Shown here: positions 34,268 through 43,759 of the stretch, one piece after another
How the letters are laid out: every line of letters begins with the position of its first letter
Numbering within the stretch: position 1 is the stretch's first letter
Assembly (NCBI RefSeq): GCF_018223745.1
Contig: NZ_CP073653.1
Coordinates: 3,682,001-3,746,000 of the forward strand
Direction of reading: 5' to 3'
Length of the DNA stretch: 64,000 nt
Origin: Clostridium beijerinckii
GTDB lineage: Bacteria; Bacillota; Clostridia; Clostridiales; Clostridiaceae
The notes under the pieces: model-generated
What the model saw: the letters and a program-made list of their open reading frames with translations, nothing else
Told to the model about the DNA's origin: nothing
The model's database searches: none
Translations under genes and position numbers: made by a program

Positions 34268-34306
34268 AAATCAGGCATACATTGGTCTAAGATTAGTATG
34301 CCTGAT
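34268..34306. terminator. Terminator between convergent genes
   Basis: TCAGGCATAC and GTATGCCTGA around a 15-base loop, between 33773 (+) and 34339 (-). Confidence 0.75.
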
Positions 34307-34338
34307 ACATAAGCTGCTATGCTATTACAAAATTCAAA

Positions 34339-35340
34339 TTAACTTTCTGTTTCTGTAAAATCATCTACTGGGAATATTATTCCACCTTTATGCCTAGCAA
34401 TTGTTTGAACTTCACTAACTATCAAGCTATGATCTAGCATTTTATAACATCTTTCTAAATCATTATTTTTGACAGCTTCTGAAAATTCAATGAATTCATT
34501 AACCATACGGTGTTCATAATTATTTTCATTTACTTCTGAGCTAGTTCCATCATTCATAAGTAATTCAAATCTCTTACAAACATTGGCTGGAGTGTCTTGA
34601 TATATACAACCTTTATCTCCTTGAATATTATTTGCTATAGGTGCCTTACAATCTTTTGCACCAACACAAACACATTTAAATTTTCCATAATCTAAGATTA
34701 ATACACCTGATGTATCTATTCCCCTCTCAATGTTTGGATAATACTCAACATTTTCTGGTTTGCCAAACAAACCTACTACATAATGGATGTTATAAATATT
34801 TAAATCCATTAATGCTCCACCAGAGAATTTAGGATCAAAAGCAGGTAATACCTTCCCCTCTTTAAAGCTGTCATATCTGCTAGAGTATTGAGAATAATTA
34901 CACTGAACAATCTTTATATTCCCTAAAGTCGGAAGTAACTCTTTTATCTTTTTATAATTTGGGAAATATTGATTAGTTATAGCCTCAAATAAGAATAATT
35001 TCTTTTTCTTAGCTAAATCACTTAAAATTAATGATTCCTTATATGTTGATGTAAATGGCTTTTCAACTATAACATTTTTATCAGCCTCTAATGCTTTTTT
35101 AGCAAATTCAAAATGTAAATTATTTGGCACACCAATATAAATTATATCTAAATCACTATTTAGTAGTTCATCATAATCGCAAAAAACCTTCTTAATCCCA
35201 TACTTATCTTTTAATTCATTCAATGCCTCTTCACTTCTTGGAGTTCCGCAAATAGCCTCTAATTCTATATCTTGTAAAAGATGACTAATTGAAAGAAAAT
35301 CCTTTACTATCATCCCAGCTCCAACAATTCCTAATTTCAT
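34339..35340 (-). CDS. Gfo/Idh/MocA-family oxidoreductase
   Basis: 333 residues. Rossmann start KLGIVGAGMIVKDFL, the sugar-dehydrogenase motif NVIVEKPFTS with the conserved Lys, and a C-terminal alpha/beta domain with GGALMDLNIYNIHYVVGLFG, where the His of the usual catalytic motif sits. Uses NAD(P) to oxidise or reduce sugar-like substrates; substrate unknown. GGGAGG lies before the ATG. Single gene. Confidence 0.9.
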   Translation of the reverse strand: MKLGIVGAGMIVKDFLSISHLLQDIELEAICGTPRSEEALNELKDKYGIKKVFCDYDELLNSDLDIIYIGVPNNLHFEFAKKALEADKNVIVEKPFTSTYKESLILSDLAKKKKLFLFEAITNQYFPNYKKIKELLPTLGNIKIVQCNYSQYSSRYDSFKEGKVLPAFDPKFSGGALMDLNIYNIHYVVGLFGKPENVEYYPNIERGIDTSGVLILDYGKFKCVCVGAKDCKAPIANNIQGDKGCIYQDTPANVCKRFELLMNDGTSSEVNENNYEHRMVNEFIEFSEAVKNNDLERCYKMLDHSLIVSEVQTIARHKGGIIFPVDDFTETES

Positions 35341-35595
35341 ATTAATTCCTCCCTTTTACTATTGATATCTCTTTAGTAACCTTATCAGTAAATACTCAAA
35401 TATATTTAACTAAACTCAATTTCTTTTTAGTTTTTGCTTATTTACTAATATATATTTCCTCTAGCATAACAATTAGCCTAAGCTCTTTATTTATTCGATA
35501 TCATAGTTACTTTTAATAGCATTATAACCTATAAATTTAATTTAATCATCCCAAATCAAACCAATTAATAAAATTCAAAGTTATTATTCTTATCA

Positions 35596-36276
35596 TCATA
35601 GTATTTGAAGTAATTCCTTTAACGAATGTATTTCATAGTTAGGAGATATTGATGATTCATTTACTGTTCCCTCCTTGCAAAACCAACAAGTGTCAATTCC
35701 AGCGAGATTTCCTCCCTTAATATCTGATGTGATAGAATCTCCAATAATTAATGTTTCTGCCTCATTGAACCCTTCAACATGATCTTTGACATAGTTAAAA
35801 AATTCAATTGCTGGCTTATTAGCGCCTATATCCTCTGATATAAAACAGTCTTTAAAGTACTGTGAAATTCCAGCGCCATTTATTCTTGAATACTGTGTCC
35901 TCGCAATTCCATTAGTAACGATATATAAAGTATACTTTTCATGCAGTTTACTCAAAACCTCATGGGCATCTGGCATTAACTGCACTCCTTGATTTAAATA
36001 CAATCTATAGGTCTTCTCCCACTCTCCACCATCTATACTCTTCCCATACTCAGACATTAACTTAGAGAATCTTGTATTTAATACTTCATCTACTTTAATC
36101 TTTCCTAGTTCAATATCAGCCCACATGCCTTGATTGATTTTTTTATAAACTTCATACAATTCTTCTGAATATATTTCACCCTTATCTCTAATTAAACTCT
36201 TAAACGATTCTCCTTCGTTTGCATCGAAATCAAGTAATGTATTATCAACATCAAATAATAACGTATTGTATTTCAT
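35596..36276 (-). CDS. YjjG-type HAD-family nucleotidase
   Basis: 226 residues. HAD motif I FDVDNTLLDFD, motif II YIVTNGIARTQ, motif III Lys in GANKPAIEFF, motif IV ETLIIGDSITSDIKGG. The overall layout and length match YjjG, a pyrimidine nucleoside 5'-monophosphate phosphatase that removes non-canonical nucleotides. GGGAGAGG lies before the ATG. Confidence 0.9.
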   Translation of the reverse strand: MKYNTLLFDVDNTLLDFDANEGESFKSLIRDKGEIYSEELYEVYKKINQGMWADIELGKIKVDEVLNTRFSKLMSEYGKSIDGGEWEKTYRLYLNQGVQLMPDAHEVLSKLHEKYTLYIVTNGIARTQYSRINGAGISQYFKDCFISEDIGANKPAIEFFNYVKDHVEGFNEAETLIIGDSITSDIKGGNLAGIDTCWFCKEGTVNESSISPNYEIHSLKELLQIL

Positions 36277-36297
36277 TTCATGCCTCTCCCTTTCCTT

Positions 36298-36725
36298 TTA
36301 TGGATATACAACTCTAAAACTAGATTTATGTAGTAACTTACCAAATTATAAATATTTTGTTCCGAAAAGCTATGAAAATATCGCTGAAGCTTCTAAGCAG
36401 CAGGTTGTATCCACTTTAGCATGCTCCAACTTTCATAAGGAAGCTCGACTCATTACATTCGCTGAGGAAGTTCGAGAACCCAAAATAAAATTTTGGACTC
36501 TCACTTCACAAGCTAAAATGTAACAACCTACTGCTAAGAACCTTTAACAGCTCATTTTCAAATGTTTTCTTCATATTATGACCCTTGTGGTTACAAATAT
36601 ATTTATGATTTCTAGTGAAGATACAAACTTTAAATATCAGCAACTTTGTAAATATGTTCATCTAATTTTTAAGTTGTTTATCTATATGGATAAACAATAT
36701 ATAACTTAGACTTATACAACAATTA
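36298..36725. repeat. Long-hairpin element, C/C type with tip insert (5)
   Basis: C arms: ATAAATATTTTGTTCCGAAA, GCAGGTTGTATCCACTTTAG, CATGCTCCAACTTTCA pairing with GCTAAAATGTAACAACCTAC and TAACAGCTCATTTTC. At the tip about 75 bp is inserted (GCTCGACTCATTACATTCGC, CAAAATAAAATTTTG). Confidence 0.7.
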
Positions 36726-36784
36726 CCCGAAAGTATAAATCAAATTTTCAATGAGGTATCTATATAGATAACCCAATTATAATA

Positions 36785-36830
36785 TATAATTTGGTCAATT
36801 GAAATTACTCAGTGACGAAGTGAGTCGACT
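36785..36830. repeat. Free copy of hairpin-element tip sequence
   Basis: TTTGGTCAATTGAAATTACT then CAGTGACGAAGTGAGTCGAC: same sequence (inverted) as inside the element at 43884-44303, here without the long arms. Confidence 0.6.
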
Positions 36831-37055
36831 TTCCTTCTCTATTTATATATCTTAATTATTTTTAATCTTTTTATTAAAATATCTATTGCGCCCATAAAAA
36901 GAGTATTATCTAGGCCTCTACTAAATTCACACTCATCTTACTAATTTCAAATATAAAAATAATGCCAAAAATTATCGCAAGATTATTCTTGTTTGTTTAT
37001 ATATATGGTAATATAATACATTTAAATGCAAATACATTGCAACAAGGAGATTTAT

Positions 37056-38666
37056 ATGAAAACAAAAATAGAAATAATACTAGGGTTCCTACAGTCTGGA
37101 AAAACTAATTTTATAAATTCTATGATTAAAAATTGCGATTTACAAAATGAAACTATTGTTGTCATCCAAGATGAATTTGGACAAAGCAAAATAAAAAATG
37201 AATTTATAAATTCAAATGAAAATATGAATATTATAAACATCGAAAATACTTCTAATGAAGAAATTAATGAAAAGTATATAAACAAAATTTTAGAAATATA
37301 TTCTCCCCATAGAATATTTATTGAAGTTAATGGTATGAAAAATTCTAACTCTATAATTAATATGTTCAATAATAAAAATTTAAGAAAGTTATGCAGAATT
37401 GACGATATCGTAACCTTAATTGATACGAAAAAGTTCTTCATTTATTTCAGAAATATGAAAAGCATGTTAAGTACTCAAATCTATAATAGCAAGACAATAA
37501 TATTAAACAATATAAATAATATCAACAAAAAAGACTTCTTAAATATTCAGAATCAAATAAAGAGAATTAATGAAACGGCTAACTTATTAGAGCATGCGCC
37601 TTCATTAAATATTAAAGAAATACATCAAGACGAATATAGAGAAATTAGTAGTCATAGTTTTTCTGCAATTAAAACTATGTTTTATATGAGCCTTCTAATA
37701 TTGTCATTTACGTGTTTTGCTGCATTATCTATTACTGATAGTAGTGGGTATTCATTCTATTTGGACAAGTTTAAAAATTTTTACACTGTATTCATTAGCA
37801 TATTAATTCAAGGTATACCATTTATCTTAGTTGGAAGTTTTGTATCTGCAATAATACAAATTTGTATCCCAAAGGATACATTTATTAAATTTTTTCCACG
37901 TAATATATTCTTATCATGTGTTATTGCAGCTCTTGCTGGATTACTCTTTCCAATATGTGATTGCGGAACTATTCCTGTTGTTAAAGGACTCATAAAGAAA
38001 AAAGTTCCTATAGCTGCTAGTATTACTTTCATGTTATCTGCCCCAATAGTAAATCCAATAGCTATAATTTCAACAGTATATGCCTTTCAAGGCATGAAGG
38101 CAGTTGTAATTTATAGAGTCGTTGCAGGCATAATAATCTCTATTCTAGTTGGTTTAATTATGCATTTTCTAACAAGGAAAGATGATGATATATTAAGTAT
38201 TAATAATAATGCATTAAGTTGCGAATGCGGTTTTTGTAATGATGACTATGATTATTCAAGAAATAAATTTGAAAAAATCAGAGCAGTATTTATTCATACT
38301 GGCGATGAATTTTTTAATATAGGAAAGTTTATGATCATTGGTACATTTTTATCTAGCATTTTTCAAAATATAGTATCTGCCGGTACCAACATTCCAATTT
38401 TGAGTGGTAATATACCCCCTCTAATTGCAATGATATTATTGTCTTTTGTACTTTCAGTTTGTTCAACCTCAGATGCATTCATTGCTAAGGGATTTTTAAA
38501 ACAATTCTCAGTTAACTCTGTAATGGGCTTTTTAGTTGTTGGCCCTATGCTTGATATAAAAAATACAATTATGATTTTTGGAAACTTCAAAAGAAAATTT
38601 GCAATAAAGCTAATATTTTTTATTGTTGTAGTATCATTTAGTATTCTTATTAACCTTAGGCTATAG
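37056..38666 (+). CDS. CobW-like GTPase fused to YraQ/ArsP_1-type permease
   Basis: About 536 residues. Residues 1-190 are a P-loop domain (EIILGFLQSGKTNFINSMI, IVVIQDEFGQ, RIFIEVNG) like CobW/COG0523 metallochaperones, but the CxCC metal motif is absent (IENTSNEE in its place). From about 215 to the end are eight or so membrane helices of the ArsP_1/DUF318 permease family with FPICDCGTIPVVKGLI and SAPIVNPIAIIS. In other Firmicutes these are separate genes. A Cys cluster (CECGFC) lies in the cytoplasmic loop. ATG 37056 was chosen for its AAGGAG. Likely metal transport; inferred. Confidence 0.8.
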   Translation: MKTKIEIILGFLQSGKTNFINSMIKNCDLQNETIVVIQDEFGQSKIKNEFINSNENMNIINIENTSNEEINEKYINKILEIYSPHRIFIEVNGMKNSNSIINMFNNKNLRKLCRIDDIVTLIDTKKFFIYFRNMKSMLSTQIYNSKTIILNNINNINKKDFLNIQNQIKRINETANLLEHAPSLNIKEIHQDEYREISSHSFSAIKTMFYMSLLILSFTCFAALSITDSSGYSFYLDKFKNFYTVFISILIQGIPFILVGSFVSAIIQICIPKDTFIKFFPRNIFLSCVIAALAGLLFPICDCGTIPVVKGLIKKKVPIAASITFMLSAPIVNPIAIISTVYAFQGMKAVVIYRVVAGIIISILVGLIMHFLTRKDDDILSINNNALSCECGFCNDDYDYSRNKFEKIRAVFIHTGDEFFNIGKFMIIGTFLSSIFQNIVSAGTNIPILSGNIPPLIAMILLSFVLSVCSTSDAFIAKGFLKQFSVNSVMGFLVVGPMLDIKNTIMIFGNFKRKFAIKLIFFIVVVSFSILINLRL

Positions 38667-38960
38667 ATATCCAACTTTAAGACTAGATTTATGTTATAAC
38701 TTACCGAAATCATAAATATTTTGATTCCGAAAAGCTATGAAAATATCGCTGAAGGCTCTAAGCCGCAGGTTGTATCCACTTTAGCATGCTCCAACTTTCA
38801 GTTTGACAAGCTAAAATGGAACAACCTACAGCCAAGAACCTTTAACAGCTCATTTTCAAATGTTTTCTACACAAATATATTTATGATTTCTAGTTAATAT
38901 ATGAGCTTAAAGTTCTAGCAATTTTGTAAATATGTTCATCTAATAAGTTGAATTCTTAAA
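38667..38960. repeat. Long-hairpin element, C/C type (6)
   Basis: Begins one base after the fusion gene's stop: CTAGATTTATGTTATAACTT, ACCGAAATCATAAATATTTT, CCGCAGGTTGTATCCACTTT pairing with AAAATGGAACAACCTACAGC. No tip insert. Shows the uninterrupted site (AACTTACCGAAATC) for the intron-split copy at 56240. Confidence 0.75.
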
Positions 38961-39132
38961 TTTGATATCTATATGTAACCACCAATGAATTTATAGTTCT
39001 ATAGATTATATTAATTCAGCAACGAGAAGAATTCTAGTAATAATAGCATATATTCAATAGAAGGTGTGTACAGATCACTGACTTAGATTCAATGTACTAG
39101 TAAAAAATGTGTCCATAATATTAACCTAAGTC

Positions 39133-39182
39133 CAAGAATATAAGAATATAAGAATATAAGAATATAAGAATATAAGAATATA
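39133..39182. repeat. Tandem octamer (AAGAATAT)x6
   Basis: Six head-to-tail copies of AAGAATAT, 80 bp before the start of 39262-40080, in an otherwise non-repetitive spacer. Octamer arrays are prone to slipped-strand length change. Confidence 0.85.
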
Positions 39183-39261
39183 GCAATTTTAGAATATCCT
39201 CTTATCTTAGTCAATATATTTTATCTTAAGATACTCTTTAATTTGATATGGAGATGAAAAT

Positions 39262-40080
39262 ATGAAAAAAATTAATGCGGAAGTAGTTGCAAAAATATTA
39301 ATACTATTAGGTTTTTCAATATTCTATTTAAAAATTATTGTAAGTAATGAAATTCTCACATATGTACATCCAAGAATTATCCCCTTTGCAATCTTTGGAA
39401 TGATTTCAATGTTCATAATTACCTTATTTTTGATTTCAGATGTCTTTTATAATAATAGAAAAAAATTTAAAATTAAGAATCACTTTATCTTTATTTTTCC
39501 TTTGATTATGATACTTTTTATGCAAAGTAGTAGCGCAAATTCTGCCACTAAAGGCATTGATACAAATGGAAAGCTTAACGAATCATCATCTACTAACAGC
39601 TCTTCCAATAATTCAAATAACAGCTTGCCTTCCCTTAACTCAACATATGAATTGTATAGTGGAAAATCCGAAAGTGATGGGCAAGGTCAAGTAGATAAGA
39701 TTCAGCTAAATATTGTGAATAATATTATAGAAGTAAACATTAATAACTTTGTATCTTCTCTTGATGAGATTTTAGGAAACCCTAAAAAATATGAAGGAAA
39801 GGAAATAGAAATTTCAGGATTTGTATATAGGGATAAAGATTTAAAAGAAAATCAATTTATAATTGCACGATTTATGATGGTGTGTTGTGCTGCTGATCTT
39901 CAGGTTGCAGGAATTGAATGTTCTAGCGGTGATTCAGATTCATATGATAATGGTACTTGGGTAAAAATAAAGGGTAAAATCAAAATTAATACTTCTGAAG
40001 ATGGAATAGATCCAGTTATAGCTGTTGAGAATATAGAAAAAGATCCTACTCCTGACACTTCTTATGTTTATCCATTTTAA
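39262..40080 (+). CDS. YcgQ-like membrane protein (TIGR03943 family)
   Basis: 272 residues. Two or three N-terminal membrane helices (KILILLGFSIFYLKIIV, IIPFAIFGMISMFIITLFLI, FIFIFPLIMILFMQ), a Ser/Asn-rich linker (ESSSTNSSSNNSNNS), and an exported C-terminal OB-like domain with KKYEGKEIEISGFVYRD and FMMVCCAADLQVAGIEC, the CC and Cys pattern typical of the family. It is the usual partner of YraQ/YcgR permeases, and here follows the permease fusion after 595 bp. Metal or metalloid transport inferred. Confidence 0.88.
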   Translation: MKKINAEVVAKILILLGFSIFYLKIIVSNEILTYVHPRIIPFAIFGMISMFIITLFLISDVFYNNRKKFKIKNHFIFIFPLIMILFMQSSSANSATKGIDTNGKLNESSSTNSSSNNSNNSLPSLNSTYELYSGKSESDGQGQVDKIQLNIVNNIIEVNINNFVSSLDEILGNPKKYEGKEIEISGFVYRDKDLKENQFIIARFMMVCCAADLQVAGIECSSGDSDSYDNGTWVKIKGKIKINTSEDGIDPVIAVENIEKDPTPDTSYVYPF

Positions 40081-40141
40081 AATATATGACAATATAATTT
40101 TCAGTCAACATAATCTCTATGTAAAAAAAATATAATGAATA

Positions 40142-40186
40142 TAATAAGAATAACCTAACTTTCTACGTTAGATTATTCTTATTTTA
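40142..40186. terminator. Bidirectional terminator
   Basis: AATAAGAATAACCTAAC and GTTAGATTATTCTTATT between convergent genes. Confidence 0.85.
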
Positions 40187-40191
40187 TAGCT

Positions 40192-40929
40192 CTAAAACAT
40201 TGATGTCACATTTCCAGTAAATTTATCTACATAATACCATCCGCCAGTTGTTACGTATTCTCCTGTTGTATCATAGCAATGAATTACATAAGAGTTAGAC
40301 TCATCATGATCATACTCAACTTTACTTGGAACATATTTTCCATTCGCTAGAAGATAATCTTTCACTTTCTCTACAGCTTCAATCGTTGAAATCTGAGTAT
40401 TAGTGTTATTTATAGTAATATTAGAATTAAGCAGTGTTGTAATTCCTTGTTTTATTTTATATACATTTCCATTAGAAGAATCATAGTAATATTCACTAAT
40501 ATTGTTTCCAACTTGGTCTTCTGCAGAGAATTTATATAAACTCTTATCACTTAATCCTATTTGATTAATAAATCCCTTATTCTCATATTTAATAGTTCCA
40601 GAATCATTATAAATATTAATTATATCATACATAACCTGAATATCATTTGGAACAACAGTAGTAGTCTTAGATTCTTCCCAAGCTCCACTATCATTTAGAT
40701 AATACCATTTATTATTATCATTAATCCATCCTGTTTCCATTATTCCATCACTATCAAAATAATACCAGTTACCATCAATTTTATCCCATCCAACTGAGTA
40801 AGCTTCTCCTTTAGTAAATTGCCATCCTTGACTGTTTTGTTTCCAATATGCATTAGCCATAGTAGAATTAGTAATTTGTATTGACAAGATAGTTAAGATT
40901 ACTAAGGACAACTTTTTCACTTTATTCAT
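40192..40929 (-). CDS. Exported wall-binding-repeat protein with PepSY-like end
   Basis: 245 residues. Signal peptide (VKKLSLVILTILSIQITNS), then three wall-binding repeats (QNSQGWQFTKGEAYSVGWDK, INGNWYYF-type DKIDGNWYYFDSDG, NDNNKWYYLNDSG) and a C-terminal domain ending with TIEAVEKVKDYLLANGKY and GGWYYVDKFTGNVTSMF, a strand order resembling PepSY-like modules. Intact relative of the pseudogene at 11395. Start at the second ATG because GGGAGG touches the first. Confidence 0.75.
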   Translation of the reverse strand: MNKVKKLSLVILTILSIQITNSTMANAYWKQNSQGWQFTKGEAYSVGWDKIDGNWYYFDSDGIMETGWINDNNKWYYLNDSGAWEESKTTTVVPNDIQVMYDIINIYNDSGTIKYENKGFINQIGLSDKSLYKFSAEDQVGNNISEYYYDSSNGNVYKIKQGITTLLNSNITINNTNTQISTIEAVEKVKDYLLANGKYVPSKVEYDHDESNSYVIHCYDTTGEYVTTGGWYYVDKFTGNVTSMF

Positions 40930-41088
40930 TGCCATTCCTCCCTACACATATTACTATTACACCTTTTACCATGTGATGTCAATAATACTAATAGAATATA
41001 ATAACTCTTAAAAAAGGAAAATACACAGATATCTGTTTCACATATTATATTTTCTTAACGCTTTTAAAACTTATACTCAGATTTAGCT

Positions 41089-41356
41089 TTATAGATAATC
41101 CAACTAAGACCTGAACTTATGCATATAACTCACCGAAATGAATAACATACTTTTGTTCCAGTTTCTAGGTAATTCTGATGGGTGATTCTAATGCTATAAA
41201 GTTGCACCCAAAGTGCTAGCCTCAAAGAACAAGCATTAGTGGTGAAGCCTGCAATTTAGTGCTTTCAGCGAAATTTTCATAGTCCTGTGAAATAACAATG
41301 TTTCTCCTTTCGGTGGATTATTACATAAGTCTAAGTTATATATTGTTTATCTATAA
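41089..41356. repeat. Long-hairpin element, A/B chimera (7)
   Basis: Left half is the A arm (ACTTTTGTTCCAGTTTCTAG, AAAGTGCTAGCCTCAAAGAA); right half the B arm (GAAGCCTGCAATTTAGTGCT, CGAAATTTTCATAGTCCTGT). The two halves do not pair well with each other. Ends: TATAGATAATCC and GTTTATCTATA. Confidence 0.7.
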
Positions 41357-41373
41357 TTTCCAGAGAAAAAAGC

Positions 41374-41401
41374 AAAGCACTAAGAATCTTCTTAGTGCTT
41401 T
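41374..41401 (-). terminator. Terminator after SASP gene 2
   Basis: AAAGCACTAAGA-ATCT-TCTTAGTGCTTT, perfect 12-bp stem. Confidence 0.88.
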
Positions 41402-41412
41402 ACTTTTATTTA

Positions 41413-41619
41413 TTATAGTCCTTGTTCATAGCTTTCTATCATTCTTTTTACCATTTCTCCACCAACGCTACCGTTTTGTCTTGAAGAAAGGTTTCCTTTA
41501 TCCATGCTTTCATAATTGCTTAATCCAACTTCTGAAGCAACCTCTGTTTTTAATCTGTTTAACCCTTGTTTTGCCTCTGGTACTAATGTTCTGTTTCTTC
41601 CACTATTGTTTGAAGCCAT
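41413..41619 (-). CDS. Alpha/beta-type small acid-soluble spore protein (2)
   Basis: 68 residues; MASNNSGRNRTLVPEAKQGL start, KTEVASEVGL protease site, SSRQNGSVGGEMVKRMIESY. Differs from the other two by Ala at position 2 and VGGEMVKR. GGGAGG before the ATG. The upstream 110 bp is a duplicate of the block at 25200-25300, so gene and promoter were copied together. Confidence 0.96.
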   Translation of the reverse strand: MASNNSGRNRTLVPEAKQGLNRLKTEVASEVGLSNYESMDKGNLSSRQNGSVGGEMVKRMIESYEQGL

Positions 41620-41639
41620 ATGAATCTACCTCCCTTAAT

Positions 41640-41750
41640 TTTTTTTATTTTGTTTGGCAGTAATATCTTAACCACTATCACAAAATATAATCTATAAAAA
41701 TGTTAACAGAAGTAGTACAGATAGCTTGTATTAGTTAATTTTAGATATTC
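41640..41750 (-). promoter_or_regulatory. Conserved SASP upstream block (2)
   Basis: GGTTAAGATATTACTGCC, TTTTTATAGATTATA and GTACAGATAGCTTGTATTAG are shared with the other SASP genes; probable forespore (sigma-G) promoter. Confidence 0.5.
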
Positions 41751-41754
41751 CTCC

Positions 41755-42144
41755 TTAAACTATAACCTCATATTTATTTTTAATAAGTGCTTTCATAGCA
41801 TTATCTACATCTTTTTCCTTAACAAGGATATAATCAGTATCATAAGTGGAAATTGCAAATATGCTTATTCCGCTTTTCGCTAAAATCGTACTAATTGATG
41901 AAAGAATTCCTACTAATGAAAAGTCCAGCTGACCTTCAACCTTTAAAATTCTCCATTCTTTTTCGCATTTAACTTCATCAGGTATATCTTTTTCAAGGCA
42001 TACTATTGATAATTCATCACATGTCTTTGTTATAGAAAAAAAATCACTGTTTTTTATCCATTCAGGAATTGATTCGTTGTTATTTAATCTGCACACTCCA
42101 TATTTTTCTTCTAATAATCTGATAGTTAATATTTTTTCCGACAT
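41755..42144 (-). CDS. ACT-domain protein (CASTOR/ACT_7-like)
   Basis: 129 residues. Two ACT-like halves: N-terminal LLEEKYGVCRLNNNESIPEW, FFSITKTCDELSIVCLE and C-terminal DFSLVGILSSISTILAKSGI with ISIFAISTYDTDYILVKE. Members bind amino acids; no enzyme domain is attached. GAAAGGATG before the ATG. Single gene upstream of SASP 2. Confidence 0.88.
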   Translation of the reverse strand: MSEKILTIRLLEEKYGVCRLNNNESIPEWIKNSDFFSITKTCDELSIVCLEKDIPDEVKCEKEWRILKVEGQLDFSLVGILSSISTILAKSGISIFAISTYDTDYILVKEKDVDNAMKALIKNKYEVIV

Positions 42145-42583
42145 ATCTTTCTTTCATCCTTTCTTCTCATTTTTAAACGCCTTATTTATCGCAAATTTAT
42201 AGTTTAAAATATACAAAAAGAAAAAAGCCAATAGAAATATTATTAAAATACTTCTCAGGCTTTTATCCTTTAGTAAATACAATTAACTTTAAAGTTTATC
42301 TTAGAACAGCTAATCATGTTGAACTATTGAATCAAAAAAACAATTCAGCCTTAATTATTACATGTTAAATTTATTCATCTATTCTAACATAATGTAAAAT
42401 TTCAATCAACGTCACATATTATTGTATATATTTCGATCACGATTTTTCATTTATAATTTCACTAAATTAGGTGTTTATTTATTCCTAAAATGTGTAGAAT
42501 ACATTGCAATCTGAATACTTTCTTACTCAAAAAAATATATTAACTTTACCTCTCTTTAGCCATCTATAATTTTAATATGATAT
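42145..42583. other. Intergenic region
   Basis: Holds a hairpin at 42222-42262 (AAAAAAGCCAATAG.. / ..AGGCTTTT) that could terminate minus-strand transcripts. Otherwise AT-rich without a gene. Confidence 0.4.
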
Positions 42584-42688
42584 ATATATTGCAAAAATAA
42601 TTCTTCATGATAATTCTAAAAGTATTGCAAGAATTTTAGCCGTAATTGTGAATTGTGAAATGTGCATTGTGAATTGCAACATATATAA
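42584..42688. repeat. TATATTGCAAAAATAAT-type intergenic repeat, copy a
   Basis: TATATTGCAAAAATAATTCT, GTATTGCAAGAATTTTAG, AATGTGCATTGTGAATTGC. Similar sequence at 55321-55416 (same orientation) and 53815-53872 (inverted). Internal short repeats of AATTGTGAA. Confidence 0.6.
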
Positions 42689-43327
42689 TTAATTATTAGG
42701 TAATACTGAAATTGGAAATGCATGTTTCTTTATTTTATATGCAAGATCTAGTTTAGTATCATCATCTATTTGGCTCAATTTATAGTTCCATACTCTTGTA
42801 TTTTCATCAACATCTTCTTCTGCATTGCAACCTATAACATTCCCTGGTACTTCAACTTCATTAATAAATTTTATATTTTTAATATAACTGTATACTTTTT
42901 GATCATCAGTATTATTTTTTATTAAGTTATCTATTGCTGATTTATTGAATTTTACATCAATTGTGTATACATCATCTTTTCCTCTTGCTCTTTTTAAATC
43001 AGTCATTGTTGCTAATCCACTTGAATTTATTTTTTCCTCTAATTCTTTAATATCTTTGAACTCATAGGTAATTTCTTCAATATTCATATTGTCTTTAAAA
43101 TACTTATTAAAATTATATCCATTTTCTTTAGCCCATTCATGATCAATTACATCATTTTTTAATTTTGTTGATATAAAATCATCATATACAACTTGCAATT
43201 TTACAATACCTGACCCATTTTCATTTATTACAGTAGAACTTCTTAAATCTATATCTCTACATCCAAGTAACATAATACCTAAGATTAATATAAGTGAATT
43301 AAAAATTGTTCTTTTCATTTTACTCAT
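42689..43327 (-). CDS. Exported lipoprotein, LppM-like
   Basis: 212 residues. Signal peptide with lipobox IMLLGC, then DIDLRSSTVINENGSGIVKL and VVYDDFISTKL, a pattern seen in LppM-type lipoprotein domains (tentative). The rest is helical and charged (DNMNIEEITYEFKDIKELEE). Anchored to the outer face of the membrane. AGGAGGAG lies 5 bases before the ATG at 43327. Confidence 0.72.
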   Translation of the reverse strand: MSKMKRTIFNSLILILGIMLLGCRDIDLRSSTVINENGSGIVKLQVVYDDFISTKLKNDVIDHEWAKENGYNFNKYFKDNMNIEEITYEFKDIKELEEKINSSGLATMTDLKRARGKDDVYTIDVKFNKSAIDNLIKNNTDDQKVYSYIKNIKFINEVEVPGNVIGCNAEEDVDENTRVWNYKLSQIDDDTKLDLAYKIKKHAFPISVLPNN

Positions 43328-43544
43328 TAGTTCTCCTCCTAGATGCATATTTTTCTATACTACTATAGTACCCAAAGATAGATTGTATATGCATAGCTAC
43401 ATTACGCTTACCCTAAGTTTCATACAAACTTAAGCCATCCCCCTGCCTCTTTATTTTAGGGCATTCTAACTAATTTCAGGCTCAAATTTCTACTCACTTT
43501 TAACATAAAAATATTATCCAAATTAAATTACTTTTAAAAATAAT

Positions 43545-43584
43545 AAAGGGTAGTTAACGAACTAAAATCGCAAACTACCCTTTA
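43545..43584 (-). terminator. Terminator after 43589-43759
   Basis: AAAGGGTAGTT and AACTACCCTTT around an 18-base loop, a few bases after the stop. Confidence 0.85.
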
Positions 43585-43588
43585 TAGA

Positions 43589-43759
43589 CTATTTTGTATG
43601 TAGGAACTTTTCATAACTCTCTATTTTATCCTCTCTGTTGGTATTCTTTATCCAATTATTATATTCCAAGATAACTTTTTCTATTGTTGTTACGTTTAAT
43701 TTATTATTTCTTTTTCTTTTCATTTCTGCATACATATTAATTTTAATTATATTTCCCAT
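43589..43759 (-). CDS. Small hypothetical protein, 56 residues
   Basis: MGNIIKINMYAEMKRKRNNK then VTTIEKVILEYNNWIKNTNR and EDKIESYEKFLHTK: basic N-terminus, helical, soluble. GAAAGGAGG lies 7 bases before the ATG and a terminator follows, so a real gene. It resembles the short hypothetical proteins of clostridial genomes whose role is unknown. Confidence 0.68.
   Translation of the reverse strand: MGNIIKINMYAEMKRKRNNKLNVTTIEKVILEYNNWIKNTNREDKIESYEKFLHTK

Noticed and set aside
36266..36523. 85-codon plus-strand frame
   Set aside because: Chance frame across the start of a long-hairpin element, without a ribosome site.
39133..39182. CRISPR-like array
   Set aside because: Head-to-tail octamers without spacers and no cas genes.
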